Assembly (NCBI GenBank): GCA_963663025.1
Contig: OY760073.1
Span: 1,922,001-1,986,000, forward strand
DNA: 64,000 bases
Origin: JAGWBF01 sp963663025
Lineage (GTDB): Bacteria > Chloroflexota > Dehalococcoidia > Lucifugimonadales > JAGWBF01
Direction of reading: 5' to 3'
Shown piece after piece: positions 18,140 to 25,513 of the stretch (position 1 is the stretch's first letter; the number at the start of each line of letters is the position of its first letter). Under the pieces are notes generated by a model. It saw nothing but the letters and a program-made list of their open reading frames with translations. It was not told the origin of the DNA and did not search any database. Made by a program: the position numbers and the translations under genes.

Positions 18140-18372
18140 CGTTCCCGCTTGCGCGGGAGTGACCGTAAGAGGCAGAGCTTCGGGAAGGCTGGGTGCGTCG
18201 AAAGGCTGCCTCGTCATTGCGGCGTAGGCCGCAATCCAGGACGGAGCACCGCCGGACTCCAGGATGATTCCAATGCCCCCTCACCGTCATTGCCGTGAAA
18301 GCGGGGACACTGCCTTAGTAAAGAGCACGGCGGCTGCGGGAGTGACGGTAATTTGAGGCAGCCTGTCCCAGG
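18140..18372. repeat. Repeat island 6, entry part
   Basis: A D-type hairpin lies at about 18141-18168 and a family A copy at about 18213-18242. A degraded spacer then leads into the tandem array. No gene is seen. Confidence 0.7.
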
Positions 18373-19424
18373 CTCGGAGTATCCTGGATTGCGGCCTACG
18401 CCGCAATGACGAAAGGCGTTGCCGGTGTGAGGAGAGGTGGGTATCGCAATGCTCGGAATGGGGCGGCCTGGTGTTTCCCATGTCCGTTCCCCCTTCGAGA
18501 GCCTCAGGACGAACGGACAAAGGGAACGCCAGAAGAGGGCAGGAATTCAAAAGAAGGCCGGTTGTGCCGAAAGGCTATGCCGTCATTGCGGCGTAGGCCG
18601 CAATCCAGCACGGACACTGCCGGACTCCAGGTGGACTACTTAATCACGGCAGTTACTGCTTGGGGGGCCTGTTCCCAGCTCGGAGTATCCTGGATTGCGG
18701 CCTTCGCCGCAATGACGAAAGGCGTTGCCGGTGTGAGGAGGGGTGGGAGTCGCAATGCCCGGAATGGGGCGGCCTGGTGTTTCCTCTGCCCGTTCCCCTT
18801 CGAGTTCGTACTTCGAGAACCCCTTCGACAGGCTCAGGGCGAACGGACAAAGGGAACGCCAGAAGAGGGCAGGAATTCAAAAGAAGGCCGGTTGTGCCGA
18901 AAGGCTATGCCGTCATTGCGGCGTAGGCCGCAATCCAGGACGGACACTGCCGGACTCCAGGTGGACTACCTAATCACGGCAGTTACTGCTTGGGGGGCCT
19001 GTTCCCAGCTCGGAGTATCCTGGATTGCGGCCTACGCCGCAATGACGAAAGGCGTTGCCGGTGTGAGGAGAAGTGGGTATTGCAATGCCCGGAATGGGGC
19101 GGCCTGGTGTTTCCCATGTCCGTTCCCCCTTCGAGAGCCTCAGGACGAACGGACAAAGGGAACGCCAGAAGAGGGCAGGAATTCAAAAGAAGGCCGGTTG
19201 TGCCGAAAGGCTATGCCGTCATTGCGGCGTAGGCCGCAATCCAGGACGGAGCACCGCCGGACTCTAGGTGGACTACTTAATCGCGGCAGGTACTGCATCA
19301 GGGGGCCTGTTCCCAGCCCGCAGTATCCTGGATTGCGGCCTACGCCGCAATGACGAAAGGCGTTGCCGGTGTGAGGAGAGGTGGGTATCGCAATGCCCGG
19401 AATGAGTCGGCCTGGTGTTTCCTC
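18373..19424. repeat. Tandem array of ~308-bp units
   Basis: Three full units and part of a fourth start at 18373, 18679, 19009 and 19317 (periods 306, 330 and 308). Each unit holds an inward A element, a ~60-base spacer beginning AAAGGCGTTGCCGGTGTGAGG, a family B element, a ~75-base spacer (AAAGGGAACGCCAGAAGAGG...), an opposite A element, and a ~75-base tail ending CCCAGCTCGGAGTATCC. The 24-base length difference in unit 2 lies in its B element. Spacers are nearly identical, so the array expanded recently. Confidence 0.88.
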
Positions 19425-19640
19425 TGTCCGTTCGCCCTTCGAGTTCGTACTTCGAGAGCCCCTTCGACAGGCTCAGGACAGGCTCAGCACGAACGGGAGG
19501 AGAGAAGGCCTGTCCGCTCCCCCTTCGAGTCCCCTCAGGGTGAGCGGACAAGGGGGAGGGTGACGCCCCCGCCAGAAGCGCATCCTCCATGATGGTCCCC
19601 CTCACCCCAACCCTCTCCCACCAGGGGAGAGGGGTAGTAG
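19425..19640. repeat. Repeat island 6, exit part
   Basis: Family B copies (about 19428-19498 and 19510-19552) and a family C box (about 19593-19632) follow the tandem array. No gene is seen. Confidence 0.7.
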
Positions 19641-19683
19641 ATATGTGTCCGTGGCGGGAACGACGATGAGTGGGCCCGCTGCC

Positions 19684-19712
19684 TTGACCATGTGGCTCTG
19701 AGCTTGTATATA
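19684..19712 (+). promoter_or_regulatory. Promoter of the LLM oxidoreductase / deacetylase pair
   Basis: TTGACC (19684-19689) and TATATA (19707-19712) are separated by 17 bases. Transcription would start near 19719, which argues against the in-frame TTG at 19723 as start codon. Confidence 0.6.
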
Positions 19713-19746
19713 GAGGACATTCTTGGGGAAGGAGCCTTTTTCTGCG

Positions 19747-20688
19747 TTGACCGGGCGTAAGCTGAGATTCGGGGCTGTCCTGAGCTTGGGTCTTGGCGAG
19801 ACGGCGGCCGAGGCTCGATGGCTGGAGGAGCTGGGCTACGACTATTGCGGGTCGGGAGAGCACTTCATGCGCGGAGACCCGCCCAAGCCATCGTCGGCTG
19901 CTCTTTCCGCCCTGGCTGTGGCCGGGGGCGCCACCGAGACCCTCGGCTTGGTGTCCTCGGTGATCTTGCTGCCCTTCTACCATCCCACGGTCCTTGCCAA
20001 GCTGGCCACCACCATGGACATCGCCACCAACGGGCGCCTGGTGCTGGGAGTGGGCGTGGGAGGCGAGTTCCCCGTGGAGTTCCAGGCGGCCGGCCTCTCG
20101 GTGAAGCAGAGGGGGGGCAGGTCCGACGAGTGCCTGGAAGCCCTGCGCAACCTGTGGACCCGCCGCGAGGTGGACTACGAGGGGCGCCACTTCAATCTGA
20201 AGGGTGTGACCATCGAACCTCCGCCCCACCAGCAGCCCCACCCGCCGGTGTGGGTGGCCGGGCGACGGGATGCGGCCATGAAGCGGGCAGTGCGCCTGGG
20301 GGACGGCTGGCTCCCCTATTTGTACAGCCCCGAGCGGTACCGCGCCAGCGTCTCTCACATATCCTCCCTGGCGGCCGGGGAGGGCCGGGACCTGTCAGGG
20401 TTCACATGGGCCAACTTTCAGTTCATATCCATAGGCGAATCCAGGGAGCAGGCGGCCTCGGCGGCCGCCTCGGCCCTGGGCGGCCAGTACCTGTACCAGG
20501 GGAACTTCCTGGATATCGTCGGTAGCTACTGCGTGCTGGGCACCCCGGATGAGTGCGTCAGCCGTATCCAGGAGTACGTGGATGCCGGGGTTGAGCAGTT
20601 CCTGTTCAACTGGGCATGTCCGCCCGAGGATGTACCCCGGCACATCGAAACCGTCGCCAAGGAGATCATCCCGCACTTCCGGGACTAA
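19747..20688 (+). CDS. LLM-class flavin/F420-dependent oxidoreductase
   Basis: This luciferase-like TIM-barrel protein has 313 residues. Typical blocks are RFGAVLSLGLG at the start, LEELGYDYCGSGEH, TETLGLVSSVILLPFYHP, ATNGRLVLGVGVGGE, the ...RRDAAMKRAVRLGDGWLP phosphate-binding region and a C-terminal GTPDECVSRIQEYVDAGVEQFLF. The family oxidises or reduces small substrates with F420 or FMN. The substrate cannot be read here. I prefer TTG 19747 (AAGGAG 12 bases upstream) because the promoter leaves almost no leader for TTG 19723. A polysaccharide deacetylase follows after 17 bases, so the two are probably one operon. Confidence 0.82.
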   Translation: MTGRKLRFGAVLSLGLGETAAEARWLEELGYDYCGSGEHFMRGDPPKPSSAALSALAVAGGATETLGLVSSVILLPFYHPTVLAKLATTMDIATNGRLVLGVGVGGEFPVEFQAAGLSVKQRGGRSDECLEALRNLWTRREVDYEGRHFNLKGVTIEPPPHQQPHPPVWVAGRRDAAMKRAVRLGDGWLPYLYSPERYRASVSHISSLAAGEGRDLSGFTWANFQFISIGESREQAASAAASALGGQYLYQGNFLDIVGSYCVLGTPDECVSRIQEYVDAGVEQFLFNWACPPEDVPRHIETVAKEIIPHFRD

Positions 20689-20705
20689 CCAAGAGGAGGT
20701 GAACC

Positions 20706-21521
20706 ATGTCCGGAATCTGGCCCGGCGACATACAGTGTGTGGCTATGCTGTCCTTCGACGTGGATGGGGTGTCGTCCTGGCTCAGGCGCAACCCCGACTT
20801 CGCCAGGATGCCCAGCCTCATGTCCATGGCAGAGTACGGCCCCGGCGTGGCTGCGCCCCGCATCCTGGACATCCTGGACGCCCATGACATCAAGGCGACT
20901 TTCTTTGTGCCAGGCTACGTGGCCGAGACCCACCAGGACCTGGTTCGGGACATCTGCGGGCGGGGGCACGAGGTGGCCCATCACGGATACATGCACGAAG
21001 CCCCCGCCTCCATGAACGCCGAGGAGGAAGAGGAGGTGATCCGAAAGGGCATCGACATTCTCCAGGGTCTGACCGGCCATCGGCCCGTCGGCTACCGATC
21101 CCCCAGCTGGGAGCTGAGCGAGGCGTCCCTGGACCTGCTGTCCCGCTACGAGTTCTCCTACGACTCCAGCCTGATGGGCGACGATGCCCCCTACATGGTG
21201 GACTCCGGAGAGGGACGGCTGGTAGAGATACCTGTGAGCTGGGTGCTGGATGATGCTCCCCACTTCGTCCATGCCCCCTCGGCCCAGCGCACCAGCCCCA
21301 TGAAGAGCCCCGACGAGGTGATGGAGATATGGCTGGCGGAGTTCGAGGGCCTGTATCGCTACGGAAGGGCCTTTCCCCTGACCATGCATCCCCAGTACAT
21401 CGGGCGCCCGGGGAGGCTGCTAATGCTGGAGAAGCTCATCTCCCGGATATCAGCCTTCCCCAACGTGTCCTTCATGCGCATGATCGACGTCGCAGAGATG
21501 TGGGCGCCATCTGGCCCTTAA
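20706..21521 (+). CDS. Polysaccharide deacetylase family protein (NodB fold)
   Basis: The 271-residue protein is preceded by an ideal AGAGGAGGTG. The NodB-type motifs are LSFDVDG (catalytic and metal Asp near residue 18), HEVAHHGYMHE (metal His pair) and GYRSPSWE (motif 3). DSSLMGDDAPY, the conserved LTMHPQYIGRPGRL and a C-terminal MRMIDVAEMW follow. It has no signal peptide, so it resembles the cytoplasmic PuuE/allantoinase-like branch more than secreted chitin or peptidoglycan deacetylases. Paired with the LLM oxidoreductase, it may act in catabolism of a nitrogenous compound. That is inference. Confidence 0.82.
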   Translation: MSGIWPGDIQCVAMLSFDVDGVSSWLRRNPDFARMPSLMSMAEYGPGVAAPRILDILDAHDIKATFFVPGYVAETHQDLVRDICGRGHEVAHHGYMHEAPASMNAEEEEEVIRKGIDILQGLTGHRPVGYRSPSWELSEASLDLLSRYEFSYDSSLMGDDAPYMVDSGEGRLVEIPVSWVLDDAPHFVHAPSAQRTSPMKSPDEVMEIWLAEFEGLYRYGRAFPLTMHPQYIGRPGRLLMLEKLISRISAFPNVSFMRMIDVAEMWAPSGP

Positions 21522-21528
21522 GAGGGCC
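21513..21528 (+). terminator. Hairpin over the deacetylase stop codon
   Basis: GGCCCT (21513-21518), loop TAAG, and AGGGCC (21523-21528) form a 6-bp stem that includes the TAA stop. No T-run follows, so termination is uncertain. Confidence 0.35.
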
Positions 21529-21574
21529 CTAGACTCCCGCGTGCGAAGACTATAGCGCTACCCAGCCCGGTCCG

Positions 21575-21870
21575 TCCGTTCGCCCTTCGATTTCCCTCAG
21601 GACGAACGGACGGAGGATTTGGCAATAGGGGCGCAGACTCCAGCTTGCGCGGAAGAGACGGTATTTGGGGTATCCACGCTTTTTGTCATTGCGGCGTAGG
21701 CCGCAATCCAGGACGGAGCAATGCCGGGTTCAAGGTTGGAACCACCAACATTCCAAGCTTAGGGATAGGGCGCCTGTCCCCAGACCTAAGTTTCCTGGAT
21801 TGCGGCCTACGCCGCAATGACGGGGCCAGTCCCCTTCACCCCAGCCCTCTCCCCCCAGGGGCGAGGGGGA
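21575..21870. repeat. Repeat island 7
   Basis: A family B copy (about 21577-21612), a decayed D element (about 21628-21660), two opposed family A copies (about 21686-21715 and 21791-21822) and a family C box (about 21827-21868) fill the gap. This is the last dense island. Only one more small one occurs downstream, at 37430. Confidence 0.8.
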
Positions 21871-21901
21871 AAATATTCTTGCGAGGCGGCCCCGGTGCTC
21901 G

Positions 21902-21931
21902 TTGACACGTATGGAGGCGGAATGATACATT
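21902..21931 (+). promoter_or_regulatory. fmdB-dtd promoter
   Basis: TTGACA (21902-21907) is followed after 18 bases by TACATT (21926-21931). It is placed just upstream of the inverted repeat at 21942-21968. Confidence 0.5.
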
Positions 21932-21941
21932 GATGGGTGAA

Positions 21942-21968
21942 TTAGCAGCTTCATAGGGAAGCTGCTAA
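21942..21968. promoter_or_regulatory. Inverted repeat with CIRCE geometry
   Basis: TTAGCAGCT-N9-AGCTGCTAA has the 9-9-9 spacing of the HrcA operator (TTAGCACTC-N9-GAGTGCTAA) and keeps the outer six bases of each half. The pairing extends inward to an 11-bp stem with a 5-base loop. It lies in the leader of fmdB-dtd. It could be an HrcA-type operator or an RNA hairpin. Confidence 0.45.
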
Positions 21969-21998
21969 CCATGCTTCCATGATCCCAGGAGGACCGAT

Positions 21999-22328
21999 TT
22001 GCCGCGGTACGATTACGAATGCACGGAGTGTGGACACACCTTTGAGTTGAAGCAGAGCTTCGACTCGGCCCCCGAGGGCAGTTGTCCCATCTGCTCCGGC
22101 TTCTCCAAACGTAAGTTCCACGCAGTCCCCATCATATACAAAGGCTCCGGCTTCTATACCACCGACTACAAGGGCACCGGCTATAGTCCCGCCTCCAAGG
22201 ATGTGGACGAGGGCGATTCGGCGGGGAAAGCCCAAGCTGACGCCGAGAAGGCCAAGACCGAGGACAAGCAAAAGGCAGAAAAGCTGATGGAAACGGCGGA
22301 AGCTGCCAAAAAGGGGACCGCTATTTGA
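21999..22328 (+). CDS. FmdB-family zinc ribbon protein
   Basis: The 109-residue protein starts at a TTG placed six bases after AGGAGG (21987-21992). It begins PRYDYECTECGHTFELKQSF and has a second pair CPIC at residues 30-33, giving a four-Cys zinc ribbon typical of FmdB/CxxC_CxxC_SSSS proteins. The middle KFHAVPIIYKGSGFYTTDYKG is the family's usual follow-on. The C-terminal ~45 residues are Lys/Glu/Ala-rich and likely helical. FmdB was named as a putative regulator of formamidase genes, but the role in most bacteria is unknown. Its TGA overlaps the TTG start of dtd by four bases, so the genes are translationally coupled. Confidence 0.88.
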   Translation: MPRYDYECTECGHTFELKQSFDSAPEGSCPICSGFSKRKFHAVPIIYKGSGFYTTDYKGTGYSPASKDVDEGDSAGKAQADAEKAKTEDKQKAEKLMETAEAAKKGTAI

Positions 22329-22825
22329 GACTCCTCCTCCAGCGGGTAGCGCACGCTTCCGTAAGCGTGCAAGGGCTGGAGGTTGGCAGGATCGGCAAAG
22401 GGCTCCTGGTTCTGGTCGGAATAGCCAGGGAAGACTCTCAGGAAGACATCCGCTATCTCTCCGACAAGCTCCTGAATCTGCGAATATTCTTCGGAGACTC
22501 CGACAGGTTTGATCGCTCTGCCCTGGATATCGGGGCAGAGCTTCTTGTTATCAGCCAGTTCACCCTCTATGGCAGCACCCGCAAAGGCCGACGCCCCGAT
22601 TTCACAGAGGCAGCCGTTCCCGGAGATGCTGAACGCCTCTACGGCCAGTTCGTGGAAGCTCTCCGCGCTTCAGGCCTCCGGGTGGAGACGGGACGCTTCG
22701 GGGAGTACATGCAGGTAGAGCTGCTGAACGATGGGCCGGTTACGCTGATGCTGGACAGCGCCGAGCGTTCCCAGCCCCGCCGTTCTAGGCAGACATCCAG
22801 CCACGACCCTGGAAATAGCCCCTGA
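22325..22825 (+). CDS. dtd: D-aminoacyl-tRNA deacylase
   Basis: Dtd removes D-amino acids wrongly loaded on tRNA. The 166-residue protein shows the family hallmarks: RLLLQRVAHASVSVQG at the start, the catalytic-site SQFTLYG (about residues 77-83), RKGRRPDFTEAA, and the Gly-cisPro-containing NDGPVTLMLDS. The usual protein ends there at about 148 residues. Here an extra ~18 polar residues follow, and the 3' end overlaps the convergent DinB-like gene by 41 bases. The start is TTG in the TTGA overlap with fmdB. It acts in the cytoplasm as a dimer. Confidence 0.93.
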   Translation: MRLLLQRVAHASVSVQGLEVGRIGKGLLVLVGIAREDSQEDIRYLSDKLLNLRIFFGDSDRFDRSALDIGAELLVISQFTLYGSTRKGRRPDFTEAAVPGDAERLYGQFVEALRASGLRVETGRFGEYMQVELLNDGPVTLMLDSAERSQPRRSRQTSSHDPGNSP

Positions 22826-23315
22826 GGTAGGCAATCTGCCCGCCGTGGGAAATGTTGTCGAAGATCATGACCTCCATAGCAGCTCCCACGGAACGGGGTT
22901 CGGCTACGGGAGGTATGACCTTCACCACATCCAAATCGGCATCGCCAAGGAATGACAGGTACTCCCGGGCGCTGGCCCGCACCGCTTCGGAGTAGGCTAT
23001 CAGGTCATCCTTGGACGGGACAGCCCACTGGGAGACCTGCTCGGCGGTCCAGCCCACACCCCGGTTCTCGGGGTCGTCGCTCATGCCGAACCTGCTGTGC
23101 CAGCCGCCGTCTATCCACACCTGGGCCTTAGACTGGAAGCGGGTGTTGATGAAGGTGTCCAGCACCCGGTACATGTGCCACATCAGCCATGCTACGGAGT
23201 TGCACCCTTCGGCGGGAATGGCTCCAAAGTTGGACTCCTCCAGGTCTTTGATAGCGTTGTCCACCGTGTTCCAGTTCCGTTCCAGTACGCTCAGAGTTCT
23301 CTGCGGTGCTGCCAA
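22785..23315 (-). CDS. DinB-like / DUF664-type four-helix protein
   Basis: The 176-residue protein has the DinB/YfiT-like pattern: a first His in the LMWHMYRVLDTFI helix and a late FDNISHGGQIAYLRGYF with a second His. These are two of the usual three metal ligands. The family includes thiol- and mycothiol-dependent transferases and many uncharacterised proteins. The start is TTG 23315, preceded by AAGAGGTGG on the minus strand. It is the last gene of miaB-nadA-nadC, 28 bases after nadC. No specific reaction can be assigned. Confidence 0.75.
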   Translation of the reverse strand: MAAPQRTLSVLERNWNTVDNAIKDLEESNFGAIPAEGCNSVAWLMWHMYRVLDTFINTRFQSKAQVWIDGGWHSRFGMSDDPENRGVGWTAEQVSQWAVPSKDDLIAYSEAVRASAREYLSFLGDADLDVVKVIPPVAEPRSVGAAMEVMIFDNISHGGQIAYLRGYFQGRGWMSA

Positions 23316-23343
23316 GTTCCACCTCTTAGGCCAAGATTGCCGG

Positions 23344-24210
23344 CTACGCCGGCTGCTGTCCGAACACCAAATCCAAGCTGATGTCCAGGGCGTCGGGTGA
23401 GTGGGTCAGGCCTCCCACGGAGATGAGGTCCACCCCTGTTTCGGCCACCGTCCGCACGCTGTCCATGTTGATGCCCCCCGATGCTTCGATGACCGCCCGC
23501 CCATCCACGATCTCGACGCATCGGCGCATCTCCTCGGGGGTCATGTTGTCCAGCATTATAATGTGCGCTCCGCCTGCCAGGGCCTCCTCCAGCTCCTCCA
23601 GGTTGGTCACCTCCACCTCCACCTTGATGGTGTGGGAGGCCCGGCCGATTGCCAGCTCCACAGTCTCTTTCAGGGAGACACCCCGGGAGCGGAGGGCACG
23701 TATGTGGTTGTCCTTGATCAGTATGCCGTCGGCCAGGTTCTGCCTGTGGTTGAAGCCTCCGCCCGCCCGGACGGCGTACTTGTCCAGGTACCTCATGCCG
23801 GGGGCAGTCTTACGGGTGTCTATGATGCGCGGCCCAAGGCCCTGCACAGCCTCCACGTAATGGGCGGTGGCGGTTGCGATGCCGCTCATACGCTGGAGCA
23901 GGTTCAGGGCGGTGCGCTCGGCCTGCAATATGCTGCACGCCCTGCCGGACACCCGGGCTGCTATATCCCCCGGGCCCAGCCTATGGCTGTCAGGCAGAAG
24001 GGCTTCTGTCAGGAGGTCAGGGTCCACCCTTTGGAATACGGCCAGGGACACATCCACCCCTGCCAGCACGCCCGATGCCTTGGCTTTCAGCACACCCACC
24101 CCACGCAGGTCCGGCGGTACGATATCCCTGGTCGTAGGATCGTTGAAGGCCTGGTCCTCGGACAAGGCGTTGTCTATCAGAGCCTGGACTTCAGGGATAT
24201 GCTGAAGCAA
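23344..24210 (-). CDS. nadC: Nicotinate-nucleotide pyrophosphorylase (carboxylating)
   Basis: NadC converts quinolinate and PRPP to nicotinate mononucleotide in NAD synthesis. The 288-residue length is typical. Motifs seen are EDQAFNDPTTRDIVP, ERTALNLLQRMSGIAT, DTRKTAPGMRYLDKYAVRAGGG (quinolinate/PRPP binding), FNHRQNLADGILIKDNHI, KVEVEVTNLEE, IMLDNMTPEEMRRCV and EASGGINMDSVR near the end. It is encoded just downstream of nadA on the minus strand. The ATG at 24210 gives the full N-terminal domain. Confidence 0.96.
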   Translation of the reverse strand: MLQHIPEVQALIDNALSEDQAFNDPTTRDIVPPDLRGVGVLKAKASGVLAGVDVSLAVFQRVDPDLLTEALLPDSHRLGPGDIAARVSGRACSILQAERTALNLLQRMSGIATATAHYVEAVQGLGPRIIDTRKTAPGMRYLDKYAVRAGGGFNHRQNLADGILIKDNHIRALRSRGVSLKETVELAIGRASHTIKVEVEVTNLEELEEALAGGAHIIMLDNMTPEEMRRCVEIVDGRAVIEASGGINMDSVRTVAETGVDLISVGGLTHSPDALDISLDLVFGQQPA

Positions 24211-24258
24211 TGGTTCCTCGCTGGGTGTAATAACGGCGGCCCCTGCCGGAGGTAGGGG

Positions 24259-25479
24259 CTAGGCCAGCCGGAGCATGTTCTCCAGGGCTATCCGGGAGTA
24301 GTGACGGGTGTCTTCGTCGACTGTGATCCGGTTCACCACCCGCCCCTCCACCAGCTCTTCCAGCACCCACAGCAGGTAGGCCGGATGGATGCGGTACATG
24401 GTGGAGCAGGGGCACACCACCGGGTCCAGGCAGAAGATCGTCTTATCGGGATTGGCTTGGGCCAGCCGGTTGACTAGATTGATCTCGGTGCCCACTCCCC
24501 AGATGGTGCCCGGCGGGGCTTCATTGATAACCTGGCAGATAAGCTCCGTCGATCCGTTCAGGTCCGCCGCGTTGATAACCTCGGTTGTGCACTCGGGGTG
24601 GACCAGGATGTTGATGTCCGGGAAACGGCTCCGGGCCGCCTCTATTTGCCGAATGGTGAAGCGGGTGTGCACCGAGCAGTGGCCCTGCCACAGCACCAGC
24701 TTGGCGCGGCGCAGCGCTTCAGGAGTGTGGCCTCCCAGGGGCTTGAATGGGTTCCACACAATCATTTCCTCAGGAGCCACACCCAGGTTCAACGCTGTGT
24801 TGCGCCCCAGGTGCTGGTCGGGCAGGAAGAACACCCGGTCGGCCCGGTCATAGGCCCATCGCAGCGCTTCATGGGCGTTGGAGGAGGTGCAGACGATCCC
24901 GCCTTGGCGCCCGCACAAGCTCTTCAGGGCCGCGGCTGTGTTCATATAGGCCACCGGCAGGATGGCGCCGTGGCCATCCAGCACATCGGATAGGTCATCC
25001 CATGCGTCCATGACATCATCCATGGGCGCCATGTCGGCCATGGAGCATCCGGCCGCCATGTTGGGCAGGACCACCTGCTGGTGGGGGGCGCATAATATGC
25101 AGGCTGTTTCGGCCATGAAATGCACACCGCAGAACACGATGAAGTCGGCCTCGGGACGGGAAGCGGCGTTCTGGGACAGCTTGAAGGAGTCCCCCCGGTA
25201 GTCCACATGCTTGATGATCTCTTCTCGCTGGTAGTGGTGTCCCAGAATAGTGACTGTGCGACCCAGCGCCCTCTTGGCATCGGTGATGCGCCGGTCCAGG
25301 GTCTCCGGGTCCAATGCCTGGTACTCGGGGGGTATCTGCTGCCACCGCACGTTGACCTTCAGCTCATCCAGCAGGGGCTGGGGCCTCAGGCTATCTTCGC
25401 TGCGGCAGAAAGCAGTCTGTTCCACCTCGCTAAGGGGAACGGAGAGCTTTCTGGTCGGCTGTCTGGCGATTGTGCTCAC
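24259..25479 (-). CDS. nadA: Quinolinate synthase A
   Basis: NadA condenses iminoaspartate and dihydroxyacetone phosphate to quinolinate, using a [4Fe-4S] cluster. The 406-residue protein has GHHYQREEI, FCGVHFMAETA, a first cluster Cys in MAAGCSMADM (C145), the IVCTSSNAHEAL Cys, HPECTTEV and the last Cys region CPCSTMYRI. The long N-terminus (about 55 residues before the conserved core) fits the larger NadA subfamily. The start is GTG 25479, with AAAGG very close; a downstream start is possible. The iminoaspartate source (NadB or aspartate dehydrogenase) is not in the window. Confidence 0.95.
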   Translation of the reverse strand: MSTIARQPTRKLSVPLSEVEQTAFCRSEDSLRPQPLLDELKVNVRWQQIPPEYQALDPETLDRRITDAKRALGRTVTILGHHYQREEIIKHVDYRGDSFKLSQNAASRPEADFIVFCGVHFMAETACILCAPHQQVVLPNMAAGCSMADMAPMDDVMDAWDDLSDVLDGHGAILPVAYMNTAAALKSLCGRQGGIVCTSSNAHEALRWAYDRADRVFFLPDQHLGRNTALNLGVAPEEMIVWNPFKPLGGHTPEALRRAKLVLWQGHCSVHTRFTIRQIEAARSRFPDINILVHPECTTEVINAADLNGSTELICQVINEAPPGTIWGVGTEINLVNRLAQANPDKTIFCLDPVVCPCSTMYRIHPAYLLWVLEELVEGRVVNRITVDEDTRHYSRIALENMLRLA

Positions 25480-25513
25480 CTTTAGAGCTTCTCCCCGCTG
25501 GCAATCTGGGCCA

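Noticed and set aside
18406..19353. 315-codon open frame across the tandem array
   Set aside because: It is made entirely of repeat units with no ribosome site or recognisable domain. Two of the periods happen to be multiples of three, and GC-rich repeats rarely form stops in this frame.
18373..19424. Possible CRISPR array
   Set aside because: The repeats are about 308 bp with shared spacers, not 25-40 bp repeats with unique spacers, and no cas genes are present.
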